Source: Clostridium sp. KNHs205
GTDB lineage: Bacteria; Bacillota; Clostridia; Lachnospirales; Lachnospiraceae
Direction: 5' to 3'
Length of the DNA: 64,000 nt
Assembly (NCBI RefSeq): GCF_000702945.1
Contig: NZ_JNLE01000003.1
Span: 724,001-788,000, forward strand
Below are positions 1 through 8,960 of this stretch, piece by piece. Numbering within the stretch: position 1 is the first letter of the stretch; the number at the start of each line of letters is the position of its first letter. The notes under the pieces are model-generated. The model made no database searches. It was not told the DNA's origin and worked only from the letters and a program-made list of their open reading frames with translations. A program made the position numbers and the translations under genes.

Positions 1-544
1 TCTGGCTTAGGATACGCTTTCCATCAGCCTGCAGCTGATTGGGGGTACGGTTTCTGTCATAGGTAATCAGCAGCTCCATCAGCTTGCTTTTAAACATCAA
101 AGCACTCCATTTGCCTCGCTCCATAAGCTCTTTTTCCATGGATTTTAAAATATCAGTCAGTTCTTTCTTGATATCTTCCCCGAATTCATTATAAGGAGTT
201 TTGTCCAGGGCTGCCTGGCTTAAGAGCTCCGTCAGAGCAAGAAAATCTCCTTTTTTATCATAAAAGCTTTCAATTTTTATGCTTCCTACAATTACGGTAA
301 CCGGGGATTCTGGTGCTGCCAGGATTTCATGAATGTGATGAGGGAATAATAATGTAAAGGTACCGGGCCTTAAGGTATGTTCTGTTCCGTTGATTTTTTC
401 TATGGCACTGCCGGCCACTGTAAAATTGAATTCAATGTAATTATGGCAGTGGGGTATCACATGTGCTGTTATAATATCAGTTCTTAATGCAAAGGGGAGG
501 TCTTTGCTGATCCACTCCTCATGGGAAACCAATAGAGGGTTCAT
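1..544 (-). CDS. AraC-type transcriptional regulator, N-terminal part (cut by window edge)
   Basis: An open frame runs on the minus strand from an ATG at 544 to the left edge without a stop, about 181 codons. The start follows AGGTGA about eight bases upstream. The protein begins MNPLLVSHEEW and contains a cupin-like sensor segment with an HCHNYIEFNF stretch (residues about 33-42) and LRPGTFTLLFPHHIHEIL, the pattern of the ligand-binding half of AraC regulators that sense sugars. The DNA-binding helix-turn-helix domain would lie beyond the window. No neighbour inside the window shares its strand except the IS110 transposase, so its target cannot be inferred here. Family call is recognition; ligand unknown. 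Confidence 0.72.
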   Translation of the reverse strand, partial: MNPLLVSHEEWISKDLPFALRTDIITAHVIPHCHNYIEFNFTVAGSAIEKINGTEHTLRPGTFTLLFPHHIHEILAAPESPVTVIVGSIKIESFYDKKGDFLALTELLSQAALDKTPYNEFGEDIKKELTDILKSMEKELMERGKWSALMFKSKLMELLITYDRNRTPNQLQADGKRILSQ

Positions 545-626
545 TGATGGATTTCACCTGCCTTTCTGGAATGTTATAAAAAAATATGATATTGGTGTGG
601 TAAAAGGGAGGGGCTCACAAGGGGAC

Positions 627-653
627 GGCAAATTGCGCAAACCAGAAAAACGA
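627..653. repeat. Left arm of long inverted repeat around IS110 element
   Basis: Starts GGCAAATTGCGCAAACCAG and matches the reverse complement of 2461-2488: 22 bases are identical, then the left copy has one base fewer in the following A-rich stretch before CGA. It lies 82 bp beyond the start codon of the AraC gene. Confidence 0.85.
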
Positions 654-1119
654 TTGCTTCAATTCCAAGGTATAAGAAGTCCTAATTCTCTGAATACTTT
701 GTGCTTGGCATGTTATAAAACAGATAACTCGCTTCGCTCAAACAATCTGCTTTATAACATAGCACAAAGCATCCAGAGAAAAGGACTTCTGTTATGTAGT
801 GACTTTTGTCAAGTGTAAATTTTGAAGAAATCACTTTTGGGTTTTCCAATGTCTGAGAGCATATGGAAAAAGCCTTAGACGTAACAGCTTCCGGCTTTGA
901 CCACTCTGTTATACGTGGATTGGTTACCACAGGTCAATGGTCCGCCGTGAGTTCTACTGTCTAATGGCGTGAATCAAAGTATTTTATTACAATGTCACAT
1001 AGAAGTCCCGTAGATAACTCGAACCATAAATGTTTTCTAAAGCTTCTTCCATATGTCCTCAGTCGTTGGTTGGGCAGATGGAAAGCTGACATAGTCTGCC
1101 TTACATCTGCTTAACTACC

Positions 1120-1207
1120 CTGCATGTTATCCGGCGGCTCCTGTCAAGGTCTCTTGCCGCTTTAGCGGTGCGAAGCAGCCTTGACCGGAGTTGCCAGATA
1201 ACATATC
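1120..1207 (-). ncRNA. Strongly structured segment after the transposase: candidate bridge (seek) RNA
   Basis: Nested inverted repeats lie just downstream of the transposase stop: an outer stem of about 12 bp (ATGTTATCCGGC with GCCAGATAACAT, one mismatch), a middle stem GCTCC..TCAAGG with CCTTGA..GGAGT, and an inner hairpin CCGCTTTAGCGG. A second hairpin (708-754; 15 bp, one mismatch) lies nearer the left end. IS110-family elements are known to carry a structured guide RNA in a non-coding end. The position and folding fit; no guide loops were matched to a target, so the call is inference. It could also be a transcription terminator. Confidence 0.35.
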
Positions 1208-1212
1208 TCTTT

Positions 1213-2328
1213 TTATGCCATGTGATCTGTCATCAGACCCCATATGAAACAAGCCAATTCTCTAGCGACTGCTGTTGCTGCTACATTTCGATTCGTGTTA
1301 TTTTTTAATGTCATCCTGTAAAACTTCCTTCGGAGTCTTTCGTTCGCTTTATCTGCATAGGCTATTACTTGTGCAGAATTTCCCTTCTGTCTTCTCTTTA
1401 GATCTAACGACTTATGTCCGATGGCACCTCTTGTATAACTTTGTGCCGATTCTACTAAAAGCTTTCTGATATGAGAATTTCCAGCTTTGGTAATACCTAT
1501 TCGTTTCTGCTTTTCTCCACTGGAATCTTCCCCGGGTACAAGTCCCAGGTAGGCAGCATATTTTTCTGCTTTGGCGAATCGCACAAAATCGCCTGTCTCA
1601 ACTACAACAGATAATGCCGTATGTGTTTTTACACCTATAAAACAACGAAGCTTCTTCACTTTTTCCTGATACCTCTCACCGCAAGCCAGTTCCTCTATTC
1701 TTTGGTCAAACCTTGCAATTTTATCGGTAAGATATTCGTAGGTAATAAAATATTCCTCCAGACTTTCTTGTATAAGGCCACCCAGATTTAAAGATTTTAA
1801 CCAATCTATATGCTTAAGGGTCCAGTAGTTTTTACCCTCTGTAAAATGAAACCCTTGCCGGAGAACCAACGCCAGAATCTGTTGTTTTACGATTTTTAAT
1901 GCTTTCTTGTTATCGTCACGCATACGGAGATATTCCTTTACCGCTTCGTCCTCTTCCGTTGGTATATGCACCGCACTATAGGTGTGAAATGCGAGGCATC
2001 TGGCTATATTACCTGCATCCTTTTTATCTGTTTTAACCCGGTTTGTATTAGTTATTCCCATGGTTGTCGGTGCTAGTATGATACATTTAACACCATGGTC
2101 TGTCAGCTGATGATATAACGTATAGCCAAGACATCCTGCTTCATATCCACAAACAAAGGTTACATCGTCTGTAAAACGAGCCCTTACCTGCTCCAGATAT
2201 TTTAGAACCTGCCTATAATCAGGAGCTATCTTTTGGTGGTACTGAAGTTTATCCTCCTCAAATCTGTAGCAGCAAAGGTTGTAACTTTCCTTATGGACAT
2301 CCATTCCGATATAAACTATACTATTCAT
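1213..2328 (-). CDS. IS110-family transposase (DEDD type), 371 aa
   Basis: N-terminal RuvC-like DEDD domain: VYIGMDVHKES with Asp10, GYEAG with Glu63 and a TDKKDAGNIAR motif with Asp101 and Asp104. The C-terminal Transposase_20 part contains CFIGVKTHTALSVVVETG and GLVPGEDSSGEKQKR, followed by the ITKAGNSHIRKLL motif. Length is normal for IS110 transposases (about 330-430). The ATG at 2328 is chosen because AGGAGG lies seven bases upstream (plus strand 2336-2341); an upstream in-frame ATG at 2496 would run through the terminal repeat and lacks homology to the family. The frame is intact, so the element could be active. It catalyses site-specific, RNA-guided recombination in the family; activity here is not shown. 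Confidence 0.93.
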   Translation of the reverse strand: MNSIVYIGMDVHKESYNLCCYRFEEDKLQYHQKIAPDYRQVLKYLEQVRARFTDDVTFVCGYEAGCLGYTLYHQLTDHGVKCIILAPTTMGITNTNRVKTDKKDAGNIARCLAFHTYSAVHIPTEEDEAVKEYLRMRDDNKKALKIVKQQILALVLRQGFHFTEGKNYWTLKHIDWLKSLNLGGLIQESLEEYFITYEYLTDKIARFDQRIEELACGERYQEKVKKLRCFIGVKTHTALSVVVETGDFVRFAKAEKYAAYLGLVPGEDSSGEKQKRIGITKAGNSHIRKLLVESAQSYTRGAIGHKSLDLKRRQKGNSAQVIAYADKANERLRRKFYRMTLKNNTNRNVAATAVARELACFIWGLMTDHMA

Positions 2329-2460
2329 TGTAGTGGCCTCCTTTTGTATGCGGTAATTCCTATCACCATTATTCTTAACAAGTAATAGTATATAGGTAAA
2401 TCCACGATGGTGCAAATGTGTGGTCACTACATATTGTCTAATACCTTTCCATAGGCGCAT

Positions 2461-2488
2461 TCGTTCTTTCTGGTTTGCGCAATTTGCC
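2461..2488. repeat. Right arm of long inverted repeat around IS110 element
   Basis: Reverse complement of 627-653. The wider stretch 2444-2490 also matches 47056-47104 downstream of the M3 peptidase gene, including the ATAGGCG segment, so this end shares about 47 bp with a terminator-like palindrome elsewhere in the window. Confidence 0.85.
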
Positions 2489-2496
2489 TGACACAT

Positions 2497-3231
2497 GTGG
2501 GTTGAGGTTTTTTCGCTTTAATTATAAGGTTATCAATATGGACTTGTGGTAATAAGGACTTATGTCTATTAGGGCATAGGGTTTGATTTTTGGATGCAGT
2601 TATGCTGCTTTAGAGCAGCCTGGTGAGTTAAGTTATTAATGGCACCATGAATCATTTTTTTATATTTTATCGTGTAAACTTTTAATTTTTCTGTCCAGGC
2701 TTATATAGTAATATCATATATACTAACACCCAAAGTTTAAAATCAGTATTTATTATAATATAAAGTTTGTAGGAAATAAAAATTTTATACTAACAAGAAA
2801 GTTGATAGTAATAAGGGACTATGCTGGCACCTGTACTATAGTCAAGTGAGTTTTTACTAGCTCCAAAGTTGATAGAAATAAGGCTTTATATAACATTACA
2901 GATTATAGGAATAAGGTTTTTGAATAAAGGTTGCTATACCTATAAAATGGAGATGTTAGTTTGGTAGCAGTTTAATTATAAGTGTAAGTGTTATGTCCGT
3001 CAATTGCTGTTTATTATTTTATTGTGAAGGTATTAAGAAAATTAAAAGAGATAAAAAAATGAGATATTTTGAGTTGTTATTGGCATGAAAATAATGCGGG
3101 TCTTTATTATGATAAGGATACAAGAATGTTAAGGATATTGAATGATTGGATACAGAATGATAGGACACAGAATGATATGGATACAGACTATGATAAAATT
3201 ATTGCTATGATAAAACTATAAGGAGGTTATT
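2497..3231. other. Gene-free stretch with degenerate short repeats
   Basis: No credible gene is seen between the IS110 end and the alpha-mannosidase. The stretch is AT-rich and holds four degenerate copies of a (T/G)A(G)NAATAAGG core at about 2548-2560, 2804-2820, 2870-2888 and 2903-2920, then the 15-bp tandem repeat at 3141-3186. The repeats could be regulator sites for the mannosidase gene; this is only a guess. Confidence 0.5.
3141..3186 (+). repeat. Three tandem 15-16 bp repeats upstream of the alpha-mannosidase
   Basis: Units AATGATTGGATACAG, AATGATAGGACACAG and AATGATATGGATACAG lie head to tail, ending 45 bp before the start codon. The GATACAG core is also the unit of the microsatellite inside the downstream gene. 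Confidence 0.75.
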
Positions 3232-6200
3232 ATGCCATACTATTTGCCTAATATGAAAGAAAGACTGCCCGGGGTACAGGATAGAATTAAGAAAGCCATA
3301 TTTCAAATAATAGCACCTCTGGATATGAAGGTTTATCTGACACCGGAACCGGTTGCTTTTATGAACAGAACTACGGGTAAAGAGAAGAAGATTGAGATAG
3401 GTGATAGCTGGGGAGGCCTGTTTGAATGCGGGTGGTTTCATTTTACCGGTACCGTACCTGAGGATTGGGAGGCTGCAGCAGCTGGTGGTAATGATTTAGA
3501 GGCTATGGAATCTGTTCTGCTGATTGACATTAACGGAGAGCTTTGCGTAGTGGATGAGGAGGGGAAACCGGTAAGAGGTCTTACCAATGTTTCCTCAGAA
3601 TATGACTATTCCTTAGGAAGGCCGGGAAAGACGGTGTTCCGCTTTAACAGAACTCTTAAGGCGGGGGAAAGGATAGATCTGTGGGCGGATGCCGGTTGTA
3701 ATGACCTCTTTGGTAAATACCAGGACAGCGGAATCGTAAGGCAGGCTTTTATTGCAGCCTGCAACAAGGACTTAGAGCAGCTTTATTATGATTTCGAGGT
3801 GCTTCAGGAATTGATGCTTTTCTTAAGTGAGGATAAGGCCAGATATCACAGCCTCCTCCACAGCCTTAACCGGGCTGCCAATGAGCTTCGTCTCTATAAC
3901 AATGAGGAAGCCAGAAGGGCGAGAGATATACTGAGCAAAGAACTGAAGAAGAAGGGCGGTGATCCTTCCCTTAAGATTAATGCCTTAGGACATGCACATA
4001 TTGATCTTGCCTGGTTATGGCCGATAAGAGAAACCATTCGTAAAGGTGCCAGAACCTTCTCTACTGTACTCAGGAATATGGAAAGATATCCGGATTATGT
4101 CTTTGGTGCCAGTCAGGCCCAGCTGTATCAATGGGTCAAGGATTATTATCCTGCCCTCTATGATGAGGTAAAAGAGCGAATCAGAGAAGGCCGCTGGGAG
4201 GTTCAGGGTGCCATGTGGGTAGAAGCAGATACCAATATCTCCGGCGGTGAAGCACTGATTCGCCAGGTACTCCTTGGCAAACGTTTCTTCCAAGAGGAAT
4301 TCGGTAAGGATATAAAGAATCTCTGGCTGCCGGATGTTTTTGGCTATACCGCTGCTTTACCTCAGATTTTAAAGAAATCCGGTGTGGATTATTTTATGAC
4401 AATTAAGCTCTCCTGGAGTAAATTCAATAAACATCCCCATCATACTTTCTGGTGGGAAGGACTGGACGGCAGCAGGATTCTGGCACATATGCCGCCGGAG
4501 GGGAATTATAACAGTTCAGCAGCACCCCGAGCCGTTGTTAATTCTGAGAAGGAGTTTCTGGATAAGGGTATCGGCGACGAGTGTCTGCTGTTATTCGGAA
4601 TCGGTGACGGCGGAGGCGGACCGGGAGAGGAGCATCTGGAACGACTTAAGAGAGAGAAGAACCTGGAGGGTCTTATTCCCGTATCCCAGGGACCGGCGCA
4701 GGCTTTCTTTGATAGAATTGATACAGAGGATTCTCTCTATAAGACCTGGAAGGGAGAACTGTATTTAGAGTTTCATCAGGGTACCTATACTTCTCAGGGG
4801 CGTAATAAAAGGTATAACAGGAAGATGGAGCTGGCTTTAAGAGAGCTTGAATTCGCAGCTGCATGGAATGTTTTAAAGACTGGTAATAAGAAGATTACAG
4901 AAGATATATATCCTTCTGACTTCCTTGACAAGACCTGGAAGGAAACCTTGCTATATCAGTTCCACGATATATTGCCAGGGTCCTCCATTGCCAGGGTATA
5001 CAATGAATCTCTTGAACGATATGAGAAAATGCTGCTGGAAACAGAAGTGGCAGTAAAGGGAATGTATACTGCTCTTTATAACTTTAAGGAGAAGCAAGAG
5101 ACAGGTACAGCTGGCAGTAAGGCAGCTGCCGGTAACTGTGTACGTGTCTTTAACTCCTTATCCTGGGAAAGGGAGGAATGGCTGTCTTATAATGATACCT
5201 GGATAAAAGCTAAGGTTCCGGCTATGGGATACCGTGTTCTGGTTGTTGAAGACCTAAAGGGTGGTACAATAACAGATACAGATACAGATACAGATACAGA
5301 TACAGATACAGATACAGATATAGATACAACTATAGATACAGATACAGATATAGATATAAATATAGATACAGCTACAGTTGCAGGGCAGATCTTAGCTGAC
5401 GGAACACCTGCAAGGCTGCCGTACAATGATAATATCCTCTATAATTCTAAGATTTCAGAGAAGCAGAATACACTTGAAAATGAAAGCTATGTTATAGTAT
5501 TCTCACCCGATGGTTTCATCCAGTCTATCTATGATAAAGAAGAAAAGAGGGAAGTTATAGCGGCAGGAGAAACTGCAAACAAGCTGGTTATATATGAAGA
5601 CCAGGGAGATGCCTGGGATTTCCCCATCTATTATGATGAGATACCCGGAGAGGCTTTAATTCTCACGGAGAGCAAAGTTTATCGTGAGGGGCCGAAGCTT
5701 ATAAGGCTGAATCGTTTCCGCACTGCCTCCGGTGAATCTCAGTTGGAGCAGAAAGTAATCCTGACAGGAGAAAGCCGTCGTATTGACTTTGTAACCCAGG
5801 CGGATTGGAAGGAATGTGCTAAGATGCTTCGTACCTCCTTCCCTGTAAACCTAAGAGCCCAGGAAGCCACCTGTGAAATACAGTTTGGCAATATTAAACG
5901 TCCTACTCACCGAAATACCTCCTGGGATATGGCTAAATATGAAGTCAGCGCCCATAAGTGGGTGGATATGTCCCAGGGAGATTACGGAGTGGCTCTTTTG
6001 AATGATTGTAAATATGGTCATAAATTAAAGGATAATGTCATTGATCTGAATCTGTTAAGAAGCACTGCGTATCCAGATACAGCTGCTGATAAGGGAAGAC
6101 ATGAGTTTACTTATTCCCTGTATCCGCATAAAGGGGATTATATGGAAGGCAGAGTGGTTAGGGCAGGCTATGAACTGAATGTACCTCTTCAGGTTCTTCC

Positions 6201-6519
6201 GGCGAATGATTGTCCTATGACAGGAGAAGCTGAATCACTGGTATCAGTAGAGGCAGAGAATGTTATTATAGAAGCTGTTAAGAAATGTGAGGAAAGCGGG
6301 GATTTGATCCTGCGCCTGTATGAATGCCATGGAAGAGGAGTCAGAACCAAAATAAATCTGGCTTTTGAACCAGAAGATATACAGCTGGTAGATCTGATGG
6401 AAAAGGAGACCAGTCAGGCGGGGCTTGTGAAAGATACGGTAACAGGTAATTCCTGTACACTGGAATTCAAACCATTTGAGATAAATACCCTGAAAGTATC
6501 TTTGGGTTTAAAAAACTAA
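3232..6519 (+). CDS. Glycoside hydrolase family 38 alpha-mannosidase, 1095 aa
   Basis: Hydrolyses terminal alpha-mannosides in the cytoplasm; no signal peptide is visible. The N-terminal region up to about residue 240 is the GH38 lead-in domain. The catalytic domain starts at NALGHAHIDLAWLWP with metal-binding His256 and Asp258; LWLPDVFGYTAALP carries the probable nucleophile Asp368. The C-terminal half has the beta-sandwich typical of the family. The start ATG has AGGAGG seven bases upstream. Length is slightly above the usual 1000-1050, partly because residues 682-715 are a Thr-Asp repeat coded by a GATACA microsatellite between the catalytic and beta domains. It stands alone, followed by a terminator, next to other mannose-related genes further along the window. 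Exact linkage specificity cannot be told. Confidence 0.93.
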   Translation: MPYYLPNMKERLPGVQDRIKKAIFQIIAPLDMKVYLTPEPVAFMNRTTGKEKKIEIGDSWGGLFECGWFHFTGTVPEDWEAAAAGGNDLEAMESVLLIDINGELCVVDEEGKPVRGLTNVSSEYDYSLGRPGKTVFRFNRTLKAGERIDLWADAGCNDLFGKYQDSGIVRQAFIAACNKDLEQLYYDFEVLQELMLFLSEDKARYHSLLHSLNRAANELRLYNNEEARRARDILSKELKKKGGDPSLKINALGHAHIDLAWLWPIRETIRKGARTFSTVLRNMERYPDYVFGASQAQLYQWVKDYYPALYDEVKERIREGRWEVQGAMWVEADTNISGGEALIRQVLLGKRFFQEEFGKDIKNLWLPDVFGYTAALPQILKKSGVDYFMTIKLSWSKFNKHPHHTFWWEGLDGSRILAHMPPEGNYNSSAAPRAVVNSEKEFLDKGIGDECLLLFGIGDGGGGPGEEHLERLKREKNLEGLIPVSQGPAQAFFDRIDTEDSLYKTWKGELYLEFHQGTYTSQGRNKRYNRKMELALRELEFAAAWNVLKTGNKKITEDIYPSDFLDKTWKETLLYQFHDILPGSSIARVYNESLERYEKMLLETEVAVKGMYTALYNFKEKQETGTAGSKAAAGNCVRVFNSLSWEREEWLSYNDTWIKAKVPAMGYRVLVVEDLKGGTITDTDTDTDTDTDTDTDIDTTIDTDTDIDINIDTATVAGQILADGTPARLPYNDNILYNSKISEKQNTLENESYVIVFSPDGFIQSIYDKEEKREVIAAGETANKLVIYEDQGDAWDFPIYYDEIPGEALILTESKVYREGPKLIRLNRFRTASGESQLEQKVILTGESRRIDFVTQADWKECAKMLRTSFPVNLRAQEATCEIQFGNIKRPTHRNTSWDMAKYEVSAHKWVDMSQGDYGVALLNDCKYGHKLKDNVIDLNLLRSTAYPDTAADKGRHEFTYSLYPHKGDYMEGRVVRAGYELNVPLQVLPANDCPMTGEAESLVSVEAENVIIEAVKKCEESGDLILRLYECHGRGVRTKINLAFEPEDIQLVDLMEKETSQAGLVKDTVTGNSCTLEFKPFEINTLKVSLGLKN
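5275..5376 (+). repeat. In-frame GATACA hexanucleotide microsatellite in the alpha-mannosidase gene
   Basis: Seven perfect GATACA units (5275-5316) are followed by ten degenerate units (GATATA, ACTATA, AATATA, GCTACA) up to 5376. It codes alternating Asp and Thr/Ile (residues 682-715). Because the unit is six bases, copy-number change would add or remove two residues without a frameshift. Confidence 0.95.
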
Positions 6520-6640
6520 AGACTTTATGAAAGACTTTAAGAAGAAACTGATAGCTATTTTGGTTTAATCATTGGCTCTTTCATCGAGACTGTAATAGAA
6601 TTGTGTATTTACTGATTTTCAAAGCATAGAACTACAAAAT

Positions 6641-6697
6641 CCCAGAAATGCAGTAAAGGCTGAACACTTGCCTTGACTGCATTTCTGGGATTTTTTT
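6641..6697 (+). terminator. Intrinsic terminator after alpha-mannosidase
   Basis: CCCAGAAATGCAGT pairs with ACTGCATTTCTGGG; an inner GGC/GCC pair extends the hairpin, which is followed by seven T. Confidence 0.9.
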
Positions 6698-6731
6698 GTT
6701 GAACTGTTAAGCCGAAAATCAGGGTTTGTGT

Positions 6732-6780
6732 AAAAAGCACCAGCACAAAGAACTTAAGATGTTCTGTGCTGGTGCTTTTT
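6732..6780 (-). terminator. Bidirectional terminator after kup
   Basis: AAAAAGCACCAGCAC pairs with GTGCTGGTGCTTTTT around a short GAAC..GTTC stem. A/T runs on both sides let it act in both directions; it lies 14 bp beyond the kup stop codon. Confidence 0.85.
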
Positions 6781-6793
6781 AGCATCACATAAA

Positions 6794-8803
6794 TTATTCT
6801 GATTTTGAACTTCTTTTTAAGACCGTTCGGTTTGAATGACCAAGGATCATTGGAACCTTTTCAATATAAACATCACTGGTGTCAAGGCCAAACCAGTTTG
6901 ACGGAGATACCGTGAACTTCTGTATAAAGAATTTGGTTCTTAACAAAAAGGAATCCCAGCCGGATAAAGAAGATTCATGGGAAAGCACTTCTTCAATAAA
7001 CACAAAACGGAAGTCTCCCAGCTTACGATTGGGTATAATGGAATAAATATTGCACTGTTGCTCAATTTCCTTATTGTTTACTAGCTCTGTTGATATCTGC
7101 CGTAAGAATATATTAAGATTCTGTTCAACACGAAATCCAAGATTGATCTGGATATTAACAATATAGGAAGTCTTGAATTTTTCAACTACATAATCTGCCT
7201 GATAAGGCTCATCTGTTACATATACATTTACAAACCAATAGACATCCGCTTTTTTGGGCTTTTTATCCAGCAGGAAGTACATTACCTTACGTTCTACTTC
7301 TTTTGGATTGGGGCAGTTTGTCAGGCACACAAGGTTACTTGCATATTTCGGGATGTCCGGGTCATGGCGCAGCTGACTCAGCTGTTTGATATAATTTTCA
7401 ATGGGCACGATTTCACGGTGACGCATCTTAATAATATGTGACCTATCCCAGATGTACATTATAAAGAGTATTGAAACTGCAATAATTACCGCAACAAAAC
7501 CACCATGAAAGAACTTTATAATATTTGAGAGGAAGAACGATACCTCAAAGGACATAAAGAAAACCAGCATGATGACTGCAAGTATAACAGGTGTCTTTTT
7601 CTTCAGCATATAATTATATAACAGGATGGTGGTCATAAGCATGGTAACTGTAATGGCAAGACCGTAGGCCGCTTCCATTTTCTCAGAGCTTCGAAAGTAT
7701 AGAACAATTCCGATACAGACCACACATAATATCCGGTTAACGGCAGGTATATATAACTGACCTTTTGTAGAGGAAGGGTATAGTGTATGTAGTCTTGGAA
7801 ACAGATTCAGTTTTATTGCTTCTGATACTAGCGTAAAGGAACCTGAGATCAAAGCCTGGGATGCTATGATTGCAGCAAGGGTAGAGATTATAATGCCATA
7901 CATTAAAAATCCTGAAGGAATCATCTGGTAAAACGGATTGATATCCTCTAACATTGCATGGGAAGGATTGTCTTTCGCTGATAAAATCCAGGCACCTTGA
8001 CCAAAATAATTTAATAATAAGCTTATTTTAACAAAGGGCCATGTAAAATAGATGTTCTTCCGTCCAACGTGCCCAAGATCAGAATAGAGAGCCTCAGCAC
8101 CTGTTGAACAAAGAAATACACTACCCAGTATAAAAAAACCAAGCTTATTATCATCACTGAACAGGATACTAATGGCATAATGGGGTGATAATGCCCGCAA
8201 CAGAGAAAAGTTTCCTGCAAGGTTGATAATACCAAATAAAGCCAAACTGCCGAACCATAAAAACATAATAGGACCAAAGAGTCTTCCGATAAATTCAGTA
8301 CCTATATGCTGAATAAAAAACAGCAGGCAGATGATTACAATAACAAGAATAACGATATTATTCTGATTGCCATAAAAAAAGTCATGAAAAACCGGGAGCA
8401 GCTTTAAGCCCTCTACAGCTGAAGTCACGGTAACTGCCGGTGTAAGCATACCATCTGCTAACAGGGCGGACCCGCCAATCATAGCAGGGATGACCAGCCA
8501 TTTGGAACGGCTTCTTACCAGCGTAAAAAGAGAGAAGATACCACCTTCTCCATTGTTATCAGCTTTTAGTGTTATAAATACATATTTTATTGTTGTTAAA
8601 ATAGTTAGCGTCCAAAATACCAAAGATAAGGTACCGAGAATAAAATCTTCTGATATATTTTCTAAACCACCGTTCCCGATAAGAACGGATCTTATTACAT
8701 AAAGCGGTGAAGTACCGATATCTCCGTATACTACACCCAATGTTACTAGAATTCCACCCAGTGTAAGTTTGGACATTCTAGATTTTTTTGATGAAACTTC
8801 CAT
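6794..8803 (-). CDS. kup: KUP-family potassium uptake transporter, 669 aa
   Basis: Takes up K+ across the cell membrane, probably with protons. The protein opens with the family signature LGVVYGDIGTSPLYV (about residues 21-35) and has about 12 hydrophobic segments through residue 460, then a long cytoplasmic C-terminal domain of about 200 residues, as in KUP proteins (about 620-690 aa). The ATG at 8803 follows a GGGAG about eight bases upstream on the minus strand. The gene is monocistronic: a bidirectional terminator follows, and a structured untranslated leader of about 150 bases precedes it, which suggests RNA-level control. K+ transporter genes in Firmicutes are often controlled by c-di-AMP, but I could not match that riboswitch here. 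Confidence 0.96.
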   Translation of the reverse strand: MEVSSKKSRMSKLTLGGILVTLGVVYGDIGTSPLYVIRSVLIGNGGLENISEDFILGTLSLVFWTLTILTTIKYVFITLKADNNGEGGIFSLFTLVRSRSKWLVIPAMIGGSALLADGMLTPAVTVTSAVEGLKLLPVFHDFFYGNQNNIVILVIVIICLLFFIQHIGTEFIGRLFGPIMFLWFGSLALFGIINLAGNFSLLRALSPHYAISILFSDDNKLGFFILGSVFLCSTGAEALYSDLGHVGRKNIYFTWPFVKISLLLNYFGQGAWILSAKDNPSHAMLEDINPFYQMIPSGFLMYGIIISTLAAIIASQALISGSFTLVSEAIKLNLFPRLHTLYPSSTKGQLYIPAVNRILCVVCIGIVLYFRSSEKMEAAYGLAITVTMLMTTILLYNYMLKKKTPVILAVIMLVFFMSFEVSFFLSNIIKFFHGGFVAVIIAVSILFIMYIWDRSHIIKMRHREIVPIENYIKQLSQLRHDPDIPKYASNLVCLTNCPNPKEVERKVMYFLLDKKPKKADVYWFVNVYVTDEPYQADYVVEKFKTSYIVNIQINLGFRVEQNLNIFLRQISTELVNNKEIEQQCNIYSIIPNRKLGDFRFVFIEEVLSHESSLSGWDSFLLRTKFFIQKFTVSPSNWFGLDTSDVYIEKVPMILGHSNRTVLKRSSKSE

Positions 8804-8960
8804 CTTAGGCTCCCGTCTGCGTGCTTTAACACGCGTACATTATCAGGGGGAGTGAAAGTGTCTCCGAGTGGCAGCCTTTCGATATTAAATTTAATTTCAC
8901 TCTTTTACCCCTTTGCAAAAATGTTAATTAACCTTTCCAGCGCGTCAAAATGCTGGATTA
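8804..8960 (-). promoter_or_regulatory. Structured 5' leader of kup
   Basis: On the minus strand the leader contains GAGTGAAA pairing with TTTCACTC across about 40 bases, flanking GGGG/CCCC, and a hairpin GCGTG-TTAAAG-CACGC just before the ribosome binding site. It may be a riboswitch or attenuator. The conserved cores of the ydaO c-di-AMP riboswitch were looked for and not convincingly found. Confidence 0.3.

Larger units (their letters stand above)
627..2488 (-). mobile_element. IS110-family insertion sequence (limits taken from inverted repeats)
   Basis: A DEDD transposase gene (1213-2328, minus) is flanked by a 22-bp perfect inverted repeat that extends imperfectly to 27/28 bp (627-653 and 2461-2488). 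About 585 bp of non-coding DNA follows the transposase and about 160 bp precedes it. A long non-coding stretch downstream of the transposase is the layout of the IS1111 group within IS110. IS110 elements usually lack terminal repeats and target duplications, so the inverted repeat may belong to the target rather than the element; exact ends are not certain. Confidence 0.7.

Noticed and set aside
682..930. Frames inside the non-coding part of the IS110 element
   Set aside because: They run through the hairpins and have no ribosome binding site; the region is better explained as RNA or element end.
8804..8960. ydaO-type c-di-AMP riboswitch before kup
   Set aside because: Only loose resemblance (a GCTGCCACTC stretch); the conserved GGGGACC, GGGTGAATC and CCGTCAGCTAAC cores were not found.
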